This document shows positions 35,425 to 41,460 of a DNA stretch of 41,460 nt, one piece after another. The notes under the pieces are model-generated. The model was not told the DNA's origin and did no database searches. It saw only the letters and a program-made list of their open reading frames with translations. Within the stretch, counting starts at the first letter, position 1. The number at the start of each line of letters is the position of its first letter. The stretch lies in NCBI GenBank assembly GCA_004357415.1, contig SMVY01000029.1, positions 1 to 41,460 on the forward strand. The letters are read 5' to 3'. Source of the stretch: Gemmatimonadota bacterium. GTDB lineage: Bacteria; Gemmatimonadota; Gemmatimonadetes; Gemmatimonadales; GWC2-71-9. Both the position numbers and the translations under genes were made by a program.

Positions 35425-35784
35425 ATGCCGACCTACGAATACCGGTGCTCCGCGGGGCACACGTTTGAGAAACTCGAGAGAATCACCGCCGAACCGTCCA
35501 AGGAGTGCCCGGAATGCGGCGCACCCGCGGCTAGGTTGATTTCGGGGGGGGCCGGTCTCGTCTTCAAGGGGAGCGGTTTCTACATCACCGACTACGGCAA
35601 GGACGGCAAGGGCCCCCGGAAGGCCGAGACCGCCTCGGAATCCGGATCCAAGGACAAGGACAAGGGCAAGGGCAAGGGCAAGGGCAAGGGCTCCGACTCC
35701 AAGACCGGTGGTGGTTCCTCGACTTCCTCTTCGTCTTCCTCGTCGTCATCGTCCTCGTCTTCGTCATCGTCGTCCAGTGAGTGA
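35425..35784 (+). CDS. FmdB-type zinc-ribbon protein with Lys-Gly and poly-Ser tail
   Basis: 119 residues. The N-terminal 40 match the FmdB-type zinc ribbon: MPTYEYRCSAGHTFE (C8, H12) then ECPECGAP (C28, C31). A short conserved segment FKGSGFYITDYG follows, as in many family members. The second half is low complexity: seven tandem hexamers encode Lys-Asp/Lys-Gly pairs, and a Ser tract of about 20 residues encoded by mixed TCN codons ends the protein. The family is called regulatory from the fmd operon of a methylotroph, but its biochemical role is unknown. The stop is overlapped by argS (8 bp). Confidence 0.85.
   Translation: MPTYEYRCSAGHTFEKLERITAEPSKECPECGAPAARLISGGAGLVFKGSGFYITDYGKDGKGPRKAETASESGSKDKDKGKGKGKGKGSDSKTGGGSSTSSSSSSSSSSSSSSSSSSE
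35650..35778 (+). repeat. Hexamer tandem repeat and Ser-codon tract inside the zinc-ribbon gene
   Basis: Positions 35650-35691 are seven hexamers in tandem (AAGGAC twice, then AAGGGC five times), encoding KDKDKGKGKGKGKG. After a short spacer, 35716-35778 is a run of Ser codons (TCC, TCG, TCT, TCA) interrupted once by ACT. Units of six and three bases keep the frame when copy number changes, so length variation would alter the tail without disrupting argS. Confidence 0.85.
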
Positions 35785-37414
35785 CGCCCTGCATGCCGAG
35801 CTGGCCCGGGTGGCACGGGAACTCGGTGCGGAGGATGTCAGCTTCGTGCTGGAGCGCCCCCGGGAGGCATCTCACGGGGATCTGGCGACGAACCTGGCGA
35901 TGTTGCTTGCCAAACAGCTCAAGTCCAATCCGCGGGCCCTTGCCGAGCAGATCGTTTCCCGGCTCGAGCTGGCCCCGTCGCTTGTTGCCAAGACCGAGGT
36001 AGCCGGCCCGGGGTTCATCAATTTCTGGTTGGCGGACGAGCAGCTGATCGAGGCCCTGCACACGATCATCGACCAGGGCCCGCGCTACGGCCGGAGCGAG
36101 GTGGACAAGCCCTTGTCGTGGAACGTGGAGTTCGTGTCGGCCAATCCGACCGGCCCGCTGCACGTGGGTCACGGGCGTGGCGCCGCGCTGGGTGACGCCA
36201 TAGCCTCGCTGTTGGAATGGCAGGGGCATACGGTAACCCGCGAGTTCTACGTCAACGACGCCGGCAGCCAGATCGACAAGCTGGCCCGCAGCCTGTGGGC
36301 CCGGGTGCAGCAGGCGGCCGGCGGGGAGACACCGATTCCCGACGGCGGCTACCACGGCCAGTACCTGGCCGACATGGCCGCCGAGATTCTGCAGCGCGAG
36401 GGGTCGGCGTTCGCTCAGTTGCCGGAGGAGGATGGGGTGGCCCGGTGCCGGGAGCTTGCGGTCAGCGCCCAACGGGCCGAGCAGGACCGCGACCTGTTGG
36501 CGTTCGGGGTGCGGTTCGATACGGTCACGTCCGAGCAGCAGTTGTACCGTGACGGCCGGGTGGACGCGGCGCTCGCGTTGTTGACGGAGCGTGATTTGAC
36601 GTACGAGGCGGATGGGGCGCTGTGGCTCAAGTCCTCCCAATTCGGCGACGACCAGAACCGGGTGCTTCGCAAGCAGGACGGCAGCCTGACCTATTTCGTT
36701 CCCGACCTGGCGTACCACATGGAAAAGCACGACCGCGGCTTCGACCGGGTCATCGACGTGTGGGGCGCGGATCACCACGGATACATTCCCCGCATGCGGG
36801 CGGCGCTCCGGGCACTGGGGTATTCCGAGCGCTTCTTCGACGTGGCGTTGGTCCAGTTGGTGAAGATCGTCCGCGGCGGGGAAGAGGTGAAGATGTCGAA
36901 GCGATCCGGCGACTTCGTGACGTTGCACGATTTGGTGGAGGAAGTCGGCGTGGACGCCGCGCGTTACTTCTTTCTGATGCGCCGCAGTGATTCGCAACTC
37001 AACTTCGACGTCGACCTCGCCAAGAGTCAGACGGAAGACAACCCGGTGTTCTACGTGCAGATGGCCCACGCGCGGATGAGTGGTATCTTCCGGGTAGCGG
37101 GACTCGATCCGGACACCGTGTCGCCCGATGTCCGATTGCAGGATTTCCCCGCCAAGGAAGGCATCGACCTCCTCAAGAAATTGACGGCCTTTCCATCGAT
37201 TGCCACCCGCGCGGCCCGCGAGTTGGAGCCGCACCGGATCGCCAGTTATCTCGAGGATGTCGCTCGCGCCACTCACTCGTGGTACCACAACTGCCGGGTT
37301 CTGGGAGCGCCGCCCGAGGTGGAGCGCGCCCGGCTGGCTCTCGCTCGCGCCGCGCGGATCACCCTCGCCAACGGTTTGACCCTACTCGGCCTTTCTGCGC
37401 CTGATCGGATGTGA
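35777..37414 (+). CDS. argS: Arginine--tRNA ligase
   Basis: Class I synthetase of 545 residues. The frame runs upstream through the Ser tract of the previous gene, but the GTG at 35777 starts a normal N-terminal Add-1 domain (REASHGDLATNLAMLLAK). The HIGH box is HVGH in SANPTGPLHVGHGRGAALGD at about residue 128, and KMSKR occurs in full (KMSKRSGDFVTLHDLVEEVG, about 371), which many ArgRS lack. The C-terminal DALR anticodon domain has YVQMAHARM and LEDVARATHSWYHNCRVLG. The start overlaps the zinc-ribbon gene by 8 bp. Confidence 0.96.
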   Translation: MSDALHAELARVARELGAEDVSFVLERPREASHGDLATNLAMLLAKQLKSNPRALAEQIVSRLELAPSLVAKTEVAGPGFINFWLADEQLIEALHTIIDQGPRYGRSEVDKPLSWNVEFVSANPTGPLHVGHGRGAALGDAIASLLEWQGHTVTREFYVNDAGSQIDKLARSLWARVQQAAGGETPIPDGGYHGQYLADMAAEILQREGSAFAQLPEEDGVARCRELAVSAQRAEQDRDLLAFGVRFDTVTSEQQLYRDGRVDAALALLTERDLTYEADGALWLKSSQFGDDQNRVLRKQDGSLTYFVPDLAYHMEKHDRGFDRVIDVWGADHHGYIPRMRAALRALGYSERFFDVALVQLVKIVRGGEEVKMSKRSGDFVTLHDLVEEVGVDAARYFFLMRRSDSQLNFDVDLAKSQTEDNPVFYVQMAHARMSGIFRVAGLDPDTVSPDVRLQDFPAKEGIDLLKKLTAFPSIATRAARELEPHRIASYLEDVARATHSWYHNCRVLGAPPEVERARLALARAARITLANGLTLLGLSAPDRM

Positions 37415-37418
37415 CGTC

Positions 37419-38336
37419 ATGACGCTTCTCGTGGTCGGTAGTATCGCTCTCGACTCGGTAACGACCCCGTTCGGGGAAACCGCCGACGCCCTCGGGGGGT
37501 CGGCGGTGTTCTTCAGCGTGGCCGCGTCTCTGCTGCATCCGGTCAGCGTGGTCGGTGTCATCGGCGATGACTATCCCATCGCCGAGCTCGACCGGTGGAC
37601 CGAGCGTGGCGTGGACTGGTCTGCGGTCGAGCACGCCAAGGGAGAGAGCTTTCGCTGGAAGGGCCGGTACTCATACGATCTGCAAAACCGCGAAACGCTG
37701 GAGACACGGCTCGGCGTGTTCGCCGATTTTCAGCCGAAGATCTCCGATCACCTGCGCGATTCCCGGTACGTCTTTCTGGGAAACATCGACCCCGAACTGC
37801 AACTGATGGTGCTCGACCAGGTGCGCAAGCCCGAGTTGGTGGTGTGCGACACGATGAACTACTGGATCCAGAGCAAACGCGATGTGCTGATGGACCTGCT
37901 GGGCAGGATCGACGTTCTGATGGTCAACGACAGTGAGGCGCGGGAACTGTCCGGCGACTGGAACGTCTACCGGGCGGCGCGCTGGATCCTCGCGCAGGGC
38001 CCCTCCATGGCCGTCGTCAAGCAGGGTGAGTACGGCGCCGTGCTGGTCGACAAACAGAGCACCTTCTACATCCCGGCCTATCCCCTGGAAGAGGTGTTCG
38101 ATCCCACCGGCGCCGGCGACGCCTTCGCCGGAGGATTCATGGCCCACCTGGCCCGGACCGGCGACCTGACGGCGCACAACGTGCGCCGGGCCATGGTGTA
38201 CGGATCCGCCATGGGATCGTTTGCGGTGGAAGCGTTCTCGGTGAATCGGTTCCACGAAATCGGGCACCCCGAAGTAACCGACCGGGTACGCGCCTTCGCC
38301 GACCTGGTGCGCTTCGATATCCAGCCCGACCCCTAG
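37419..38336 (+). CDS. PfkB-family sugar/nucleoside kinase
   Basis: 305 residues with a ribokinase fold. The N-terminal LLVVGSIALDSVTTPFG and ALGGSAVFFSVAAS glycine pair form the substrate-lid side. VMVNDSEARELSG is present as LMVNDSEARELSG. The second PfkB signature DPTGAGDAFAGGFMAHLA at about 229 contains the catalytic Asp. Substrate cannot be read from sequence; the short lid and the DPTGAGD form are common in bacterial adenosine/ribokinase-like proteins. It starts 4 bp after argS and is followed 13 bp later by purM, a purine gene, which weakly supports a nucleoside substrate. Confidence 0.88.
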   Translation: MTLLVVGSIALDSVTTPFGETADALGGSAVFFSVAASLLHPVSVVGVIGDDYPIAELDRWTERGVDWSAVEHAKGESFRWKGRYSYDLQNRETLETRLGVFADFQPKISDHLRDSRYVFLGNIDPELQLMVLDQVRKPELVVCDTMNYWIQSKRDVLMDLLGRIDVLMVNDSEARELSGDWNVYRAARWILAQGPSMAVVKQGEYGAVLVDKQSTFYIPAYPLEEVFDPTGAGDAFAGGFMAHLARTGDLTAHNVRRAMVYGSAMGSFAVEAFSVNRFHEIGHPEVTDRVRAFADLVRFDIQPDP

Positions 38337-38349
38337 GGGTACGTGCCCC

Positions 38350-39402
38350 ATGGCCGATTCTCCTTCGCCCTCCCAGAGCAAAGCAACCAGCTACCGCGAT
38401 GCCGGCGTCGATCTGGCCGCCGCGGAAACCGCCAAACAACGGATCGCCCAGACGGTCGCCGGCACGCGCACTCAGTGGGTCACCGGTACCGTCGGGGCCT
38501 TCGGCGGCATGGTGCGCGTGCCCGAGGGGTTCGCCGAGCCCACCCTCGTCATGAGCACCGACGGGGTGGGTACCAAGGTGCTGGTGGCGGAGGCCGCCGG
38601 GCGCTACCACACGGTGGGCGAGGATCTGGTCAACCACAGCGTCAACGACATCCTGGTACACGGGGCCACGCCGTTGGCGTTCATGGACTACATCGCCGGG
38701 GCCGATCTCACCGTCGACACCGTTGCCGACCTGGTCGAAGGCGTCGCCCGGGGGTGCCGGGCGCACAGCATGGCGCTGACCGGCGGCGAGACGGCCCAGA
38801 TGCCGGACGTCTACCAGCCCGGCCACTTCGACCTGGCCGGTACCATCGTCGGCGTGGTAGAGCGCGCCGCCGCCATTCACGGCGCCGCCATCGTCTCCGG
38901 CGATGTGCTGCTCGGCTATGGGTCTACCGGTCTCCACACAAACGGGTACACCCTGGCGCGCCGAATTTTATTCCACGACATGGGGCTGGCGATCGACGCT
39001 CCGCTGCCGGACACGGAAGGCACCGTGGCCGATGCGCTGCTTGCCGTACACCGCTCGTACTTCGACGCGGTGTGGCCGGTCATCGGTCACATGCACGGAA
39101 TGGCGCACATCACCGGCGGCGGTATCGCCGGCAACCTGGTCCGGATATTGCCCAAATCCACCAGCGCCGAGGTGGATGCGGAGAGTTGGCAGGTGCCGGC
39201 CTTGTTCACCGTGCTGCAACAGGGTGGCCGGGTGGACACCGCGGAGATGCGAGAGGTGTTCAACCTCGGCATCGGCTACATCGGTGTCCTGCCGGCCGAA
39301 TCGGTCACCAAGGCCGTCGAGGCGGCCGAACGAGCCGGGGTTGGAACGTGGGTCATTGGTGAGATCCGTACCGGGGATCGGGAGGTGCGGTTCACCACGT
39401 GA
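38350..39402 (+). CDS. purM: Phosphoribosylformylglycinamidine cyclo-ligase (AIR synthetase)
   Basis: Fifth step of purine synthesis, forming aminoimidazole ribonucleotide from FGAM with ATP. The 350 residues begin SYRDAGVDLAAAETAKQRI, as in PurM. MSTDGVGTKVLVA (about 69) and NDILVHGATPLAFMDYIA follow, then ALTGGETAQMPDVY, the glycine-rich LLGYGSTGLHTNGYTLARRIL, and MAHITGGGIAGNLVRILP. The C-terminal VFNLGIGYIGVLP is typical. The ATG at 38350 suits the family start. It is probably co-transcribed from the zinc-ribbon gene onward. Confidence 0.96.
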   Translation: MADSPSPSQSKATSYRDAGVDLAAAETAKQRIAQTVAGTRTQWVTGTVGAFGGMVRVPEGFAEPTLVMSTDGVGTKVLVAEAAGRYHTVGEDLVNHSVNDILVHGATPLAFMDYIAGADLTVDTVADLVEGVARGCRAHSMALTGGETAQMPDVYQPGHFDLAGTIVGVVERAAAIHGAAIVSGDVLLGYGSTGLHTNGYTLARRILFHDMGLAIDAPLPDTEGTVADALLAVHRSYFDAVWPVIGHMHGMAHITGGGIAGNLVRILPKSTSAEVDAESWQVPALFTVLQQGGRVDTAEMREVFNLGIGYIGVLPAESVTKAVEAAERAGVGTWVIGEIRTGDREVRFTT

Positions 39403-39411
39403 GGAGGCCGC

Positions 39412-40359
39412 ATGCGCTGGTCGCGATTTGCCCGGATAGGACTGTACTTGGCCATAGCAGGTCCCAGCGTGGGACTGGCGCAGAACAGCCAGTGCCAGCC
39501 CTTCAGCGGCACCGAGGGGAACCTGTGCAACGCCGCGATAGACGGTCTCAGGATCTACCAACCAGTCGTGGGACAGCTCATCAGCGGTGGTAACCCCGAA
39601 CTAGGCCGGGTGGGCATGCTGGGCGGCTTGGGACATTTCGCCGTCACCTTCCGGGCCAACGTGGCGCAGGTCAACCTTCCCAGCGACGGCTACGACGGCT
39701 CCAGCAACATCGTCCCCGCGGGTGATGACGTCACCGCCCCCGAACCAACGGTCGACTTGGCTGTGGGTCTCTACGGCGGCATGGAAAGCGGTTTCCTCGC
39801 CATCGACTTGCTCGGGGCCTTGCAACTCCTCCCCGGAAACAGCGACAACATCACCATCGACCCGGGGTCAGCCAGCATCGGAGGCGTGGCCCTCGGCTTC
39901 GGCGCCGGAGTGCGGGTCGGCCTGGCGGGCAACGACACCAGCCCGTTCGCCGCCACCGTGTCACTCATGTGGCGCCAGCTGCCGACCTACTCCTACACCA
40001 GCGGCGCCTACGCCTTCGGCACCGACCTGACCGCCACCAACCTGCGGGCGGTGCTGGGTTGGCACGCGTCGGTGTTCAGTGTCGGGTTCGGCGGTGGCGT
40101 CGATTGGTACAGCGGAGATGGCCGGGCCGTGTTCGCCGATCCGTCGCTGCCGCTGCTGCCGCAATCGGTTGCGGTCGATGTCGCTACCAGAAGGTTTCTC
40201 GCCTTTGCCGATGTGGCGCTGGTGTTCCCCGTGGTAAGCCTGGCGTTCGAAGTGGGCTATCAGTTTGGGGAGGACGAGCAACTCGCCACCACGTTCGAGG
40301 GGCTCGCTCCGGGAGACGGGTTGCTGTTTCTGTCTGCGGGGGTCAGGCTCGGGCTGTAG
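39412..40359 (+). CDS. Predicted outer-membrane beta-barrel protein
   Basis: 315 residues with a strong GAGGAGG ribosome site nine bases after the purM stop and a clear signal peptide (WSRFARIGLYLAIAGPSVGLAQ). Two cysteines flank FSGTEGNL near the mature N-terminus (residues 28 and 39) and may pair. The rest consists of alternating amphipathic strands and turns, for example VDLAVGLYGGMESGFLAIDL, GVALGFGAGVRVGLAG and a final LLFLSAGVRLGL strand, as in many uncharacterised barrels of diderm soil bacteria. I do not recognise a named family. The palindromic repeat copy B begins about 15 bp after its stop. Confidence 0.7.
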   Translation: MRWSRFARIGLYLAIAGPSVGLAQNSQCQPFSGTEGNLCNAAIDGLRIYQPVVGQLISGGNPELGRVGMLGGLGHFAVTFRANVAQVNLPSDGYDGSSNIVPAGDDVTAPEPTVDLAVGLYGGMESGFLAIDLLGALQLLPGNSDNITIDPGSASIGGVALGFGAGVRVGLAGNDTSPFAATVSLMWRQLPTYSYTSGAYAFGTDLTATNLRAVLGWHASVFSVGFGGGVDWYSGDGRAVFADPSLPLLPQSVAVDVATRRFLAFADVALVFPVVSLAFEVGYQFGEDEQLATTFEGLAPGDGLLFLSAGVRLGL

Positions 40360-40373
40360 ATCGGCAGCCCACC

Positions 40374-40482
40374 TGAATGAGGAACATTGAATAGTGGTTG
40401 CCAGGAATAGTGAAGTGAACTAAGAATTTGCAAATCACTTCGATATTAACTATTCATGGCATTCGATATTCCTGGCATTCCC
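40374..40482. repeat. AT-rich imperfect palindrome, copy B of a dispersed repeat
   Basis: Second copy of the element at 29181-29284. The left arm holds GAATGAGGAACATTGAATAG...TTGCCAGGAATAGTGAAGTGA; the right arm, read in reverse complement, gives GGAATGCCAGGAATATCGAA, TGCCATGAATAGT and ATCGAAGTGATTTG, pairing with it imperfectly. Compared with copy A, the reverse-complemented right arm GAATATCGAATGCCATGAATAG aligns with GAATATTGAATGCCACGAGAATG. An in-frame ATG at 40456 is part of this repeat and should not be used as the start of the next gene. Confidence 0.7.
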
Positions 40483-40517
40483 GAGAGCTCTCTACTTGGT
40501 AACGGTTCTTCTTGGTA

Positions 40518-40536
40518 CTCCGTTTATCCAACGGAG
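40518..40536. other. Short hairpin upstream of the small membrane-protein gene
   Basis: CTCCGTT (40518-40524) and AACGGAG (40530-40536) form a perfect 7-bp stem with a 5-base loop, about 55 bases before the GTG at 40591. No T-run follows, so it is not a standard terminator. It could affect the message leader. Confidence 0.4.
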
Positions 40537-40590
40537 GCCAGTATCCGCAGACCGATTTGGGCGGTATCTGATTTTTCCGGAGTCGCCACC

Positions 40591-40977
40591 GTGCGCAATT
40601 GTCTTACGCTACTCGCCCTTCTTCTGTCGGTCGCTTCGAGTTCTGCGAATCCGGTTGCCGCTCAAGCTCCATCAATCGCGCTCAATGCGTCACATGCCTC
40701 TTTGTGGAACGGTGACGTTCTAGGCCATCCGCCACGATCGGAGCCAAGGAACGGACCCACGAATGCCGGCTTCGGCTCTGGAACGTACCTGGTTGAAGGT
40801 GCTGTCCTCGGGGGTCTACTGCTCGGCATACCACTTGGCCTTTTGTACATGGGAGGGCCAACTGCAGACTGCGGTTCCTCTTGCGGCGATCCTCTGTTGG
40901 GCCTAGCAGGCGTGGCCACGGGCGCCGTCATCGGTGGGCTCCTGGGGTCTCTTCTCGACAAGCCGTCAAGTCCATAG
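40591..40977 (+). CDS. Small secreted/membrane glycine-rich protein
   Basis: The frame is open from 40456 in the repeat, but the GTG at 40591 begins exactly at a signal peptide (RNCLTLLALLLSVASSSANPVAAQA) and has GGAG about eight bases upstream, giving 128 residues. The mature part has two glycine-zipper-like hydrophobic segments, VEGAVLGGLLLGIPLGLLYMG and LAGVATGAVIGGLLGSLL, flanking a loop with two close cysteines (ADCGSSCGD). This suggests a membrane-inserted protein with two helices. Its codons are less GC-biased than the neighbouring genes. I do not recognise the family. Confidence 0.55.
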   Translation: MRNCLTLLALLLSVASSSANPVAAQAPSIALNASHASLWNGDVLGHPPRSEPRNGPTNAGFGSGTYLVEGAVLGGLLLGIPLGLLYMGGPTADCGSSCGDPLLGLAGVATGAVIGGLLGSLLDKPSSP

Positions 40978-41251
40978 GCAGCACAGTGTAGTCTTGGCTC
41001 CCCCTCCGGTGGTGTCTCCTGGGGGCTAGCACCGCGTTCTAAAGCTCCCTCCCGTGGGTTTCTACCTCTGTCCCGCCTAGTGTGGAGGGCGAGATTGTGT
41101 CTCAGCCCTCGAGCCCACGCAACCTGATCACAAGTCGGCCGTACCGCTCGCACCAGTCCGCCGCGTCCGGGTGCCATGTCGTGGGTCCGCCGTCGGAGGG
41201 TAGGGAAAGGCGTGCTGGAGGGGTTTATCGCCCTCGTCAGTCGGTCACCGT
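40978..41251. other. Intergenic stretch before the tRNA, no gene recognised
   Basis: 274 bp without a convincing coding frame. There are several GC-rich potential stems, for example around GGCTCCCCCTC...TGGGGGCTAG (40996-41031) and CCGTGGG (about 41052) with CCCACG (about 41114). I looked for the conserved cores of RNase P RNA, SRP RNA and tmRNA on both strands and did not find them. A structured RNA is possible but not supported. Confidence 0.3.
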
Positions 41252-41323
41252 GGTGGTCGTAGCTCAATGGTAGAGCAGCAGCCTGATAATCTGCGGACGC
41301 GGGTTCGATTCCCGTCGGCCACC
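41252..41323 (+). tRNA. Atypical tRNA: GAT (Ile) anticodon on a tRNA-His-like body
   Basis: A full cloverleaf can be drawn. Acceptor 41253-41259 (GTGGTCG) pairs with 41316-41322 (CGGCCAC); an extra G at 41252 faces C at 41323, the G-1:C73 pair that marks tRNA-His. The D-arm is GCTC/GAGC with a short loop, and the T-arm is GCGGG/CCCGT around TTCGATT. The anticodon arm 41278-41294 has loop CTGATAA, giving anticodon GAT (41285-41287), the loop typical of tRNA-Ile. The stem has a C-T mismatch next to the loop (41282 with 41290). Only CA, not CCA, follows C73. tRNA structure is clear; isotype and activity are uncertain. Confidence 0.78.
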
Positions 41324-41349
41324 CAGCCATTCCCCTCGACCAACTGGCC

Positions 41350-41378
41350 TTGCGTCCAGACGTTTCGTGTTGTATGAT
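41350..41378 (+). promoter_or_regulatory. Candidate promoter of a short RNA downstream of the tRNA
   Basis: TTGCGT (41350-41355) and TATGAT (41373-41378, 5/6 match) are separated by 17 bp. The predicted start is 41384-41385, which is the first base of the 17-nt segment complementary to the tRNA. The -35 matches at three positions only. Confidence 0.45.
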
Positions 41379-41383
41379 GCCTC

Positions 41384-41432
41384 ATCAGGCTGCTGCTCTA
41401 AGGCTCACGGGGATTTATCTCCGTGGGCTTTT
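41384..41432 (+). ncRNA. Candidate short RNA antisense to the tRNA anticodon arm
   Basis: The first 17 bases, ATCAGGCTGCTGCTCTA (41384-41400), are the exact reverse complement of 41271-41287 in the tRNA: the last D-loop bases, the 3' D-stem, and the 5' anticodon stem and loop through the whole GAT anticodon. The RNA would begin with AUC, pairing the anticodon itself. An intrinsic terminator follows at once, so a transcript from the preceding promoter would be about 49 bases. The complementarity is seen directly; the existence of the RNA is inferred. Alternatives are a cis-acting trailer of the tRNA transcript or a scar of template switching. Confidence 0.45.
41403..41432 (+). terminator. Intrinsic terminator after the tRNA / short RNA
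   Basis: GCTCACGGGGA (41403-41413) pairs with TCTCCGTGGGC (41418-41428) over 11 positions including two G-T pairs, closed by a TTTA loop and followed by TTTTG. It would end the tRNA transcript and any transcript starting at 41384. Confidence 0.8.
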
Positions 41433-41460
41433 GTGCACTGTGGCGGGGGACGGGGGGAGG

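Noticed and set aside
40978..41251. 6S, RNase P, SRP or tmRNA gene before the tRNA
   Set aside because: None of the conserved core sequences of these RNAs could be found on either strand.
40662..41330. Long minus-strand open frame (222 codons) across the tRNA
   Set aside because: It reads antisense through the tRNA and the small membrane-protein gene, has no homologous feel and no ribosome site. Peptides from the antisense of tRNA genes are common annotation artefacts.
41271..41400. Integration (att) site at the tRNA
   Set aside because: Site-specific integration into a tRNA leaves a direct repeat, usually of the 3' end. Here the copy is inverted, covers the D/anticodon arms, is only about 100 bp away and has no integrase in the window.

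Overview
The window is 41.5 kb of high-GC, gene-dense bacterial chromosome. It looks like core housekeeping DNA from a diderm: there are secreted beta-barrel proteins, lipoproteins with lipoboxes and a BamB-like propeller. Gene content and order, together with the many signal-peptide proteins of unknown function, fit a Gemmatimonadota-type organism, but this is inference and no rRNA is present to confirm it. GTG and TTG starts are common. Many neighbours share stop and start codons, so most transcription units look translationally coupled.

Region 1 (1-16304, + strand) is the division and cell-wall (dcw) cluster: murF (5' end cut off), mraY, murD, ftsW, murG, murC, ftsQ, ftsA, ftsZ. It is followed by an M23 peptidase coupled to ftsZ, a membrane von Willebrand-A protein, ftsY and recG. 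murB and ddl are not in their common place between murC and ftsQ. The genes supply lipid I/II synthesis, its polymerisation machinery and the FtsA-FtsZ ring.

Region 2 (16306-19909) holds two minus-strand envelope genes (a small secreted protein and a BamB-like lipoprotein) back to back with asnS, and a convergent mazG. Region 3 (19945-29156, +) runs alr, a DUF1844 gene, deoB, cdd, a lipoprotein, an outer-membrane barrel, miaB, comFB and comEC: D-alanine supply, nucleoside salvage, tRNA modification and DNA uptake. Region 4 (29157-35320) begins with an AT-rich palindromic repeat. Then come fbp, a B12-domain-less methylmalonyl-CoA mutase large subunit, a divergent M1 peptidase and an unusual fusion of a ZIP-like domain with a CSCG-motif (DUF318/ArsP/SO_0444-type) permease. 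Region 5 (35321-40359, +) is an FmdB-type zinc ribbon with a Lys-Gly/poly-Ser tail, argS, a PfkB-family kinase, purM and an outer-membrane barrel.

Region 6 (40360-41460) is the most unusual part. It has a second copy of the palindromic repeat, a small glycine-rich membrane protein, about 270 bp without a recognisable gene, and a tRNA. The tRNA has a histidine-type acceptor end (encoded G-1 opposite C73), but its anticodon loop reads GAT (isoleucine) and its anticodon stem has a mismatch. About 60 bp downstream is a perfect 17-nt reverse-complement copy of the D-arm/anticodon-arm segment of that tRNA. It sits where transcription from a plausible sigma70-type promoter would begin and is followed at once by an intrinsic terminator. 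Together these look like a very short RNA antisense to the anticodon arm of the adjacent atypical tRNA. This is the best candidate for something undescribed in the window.
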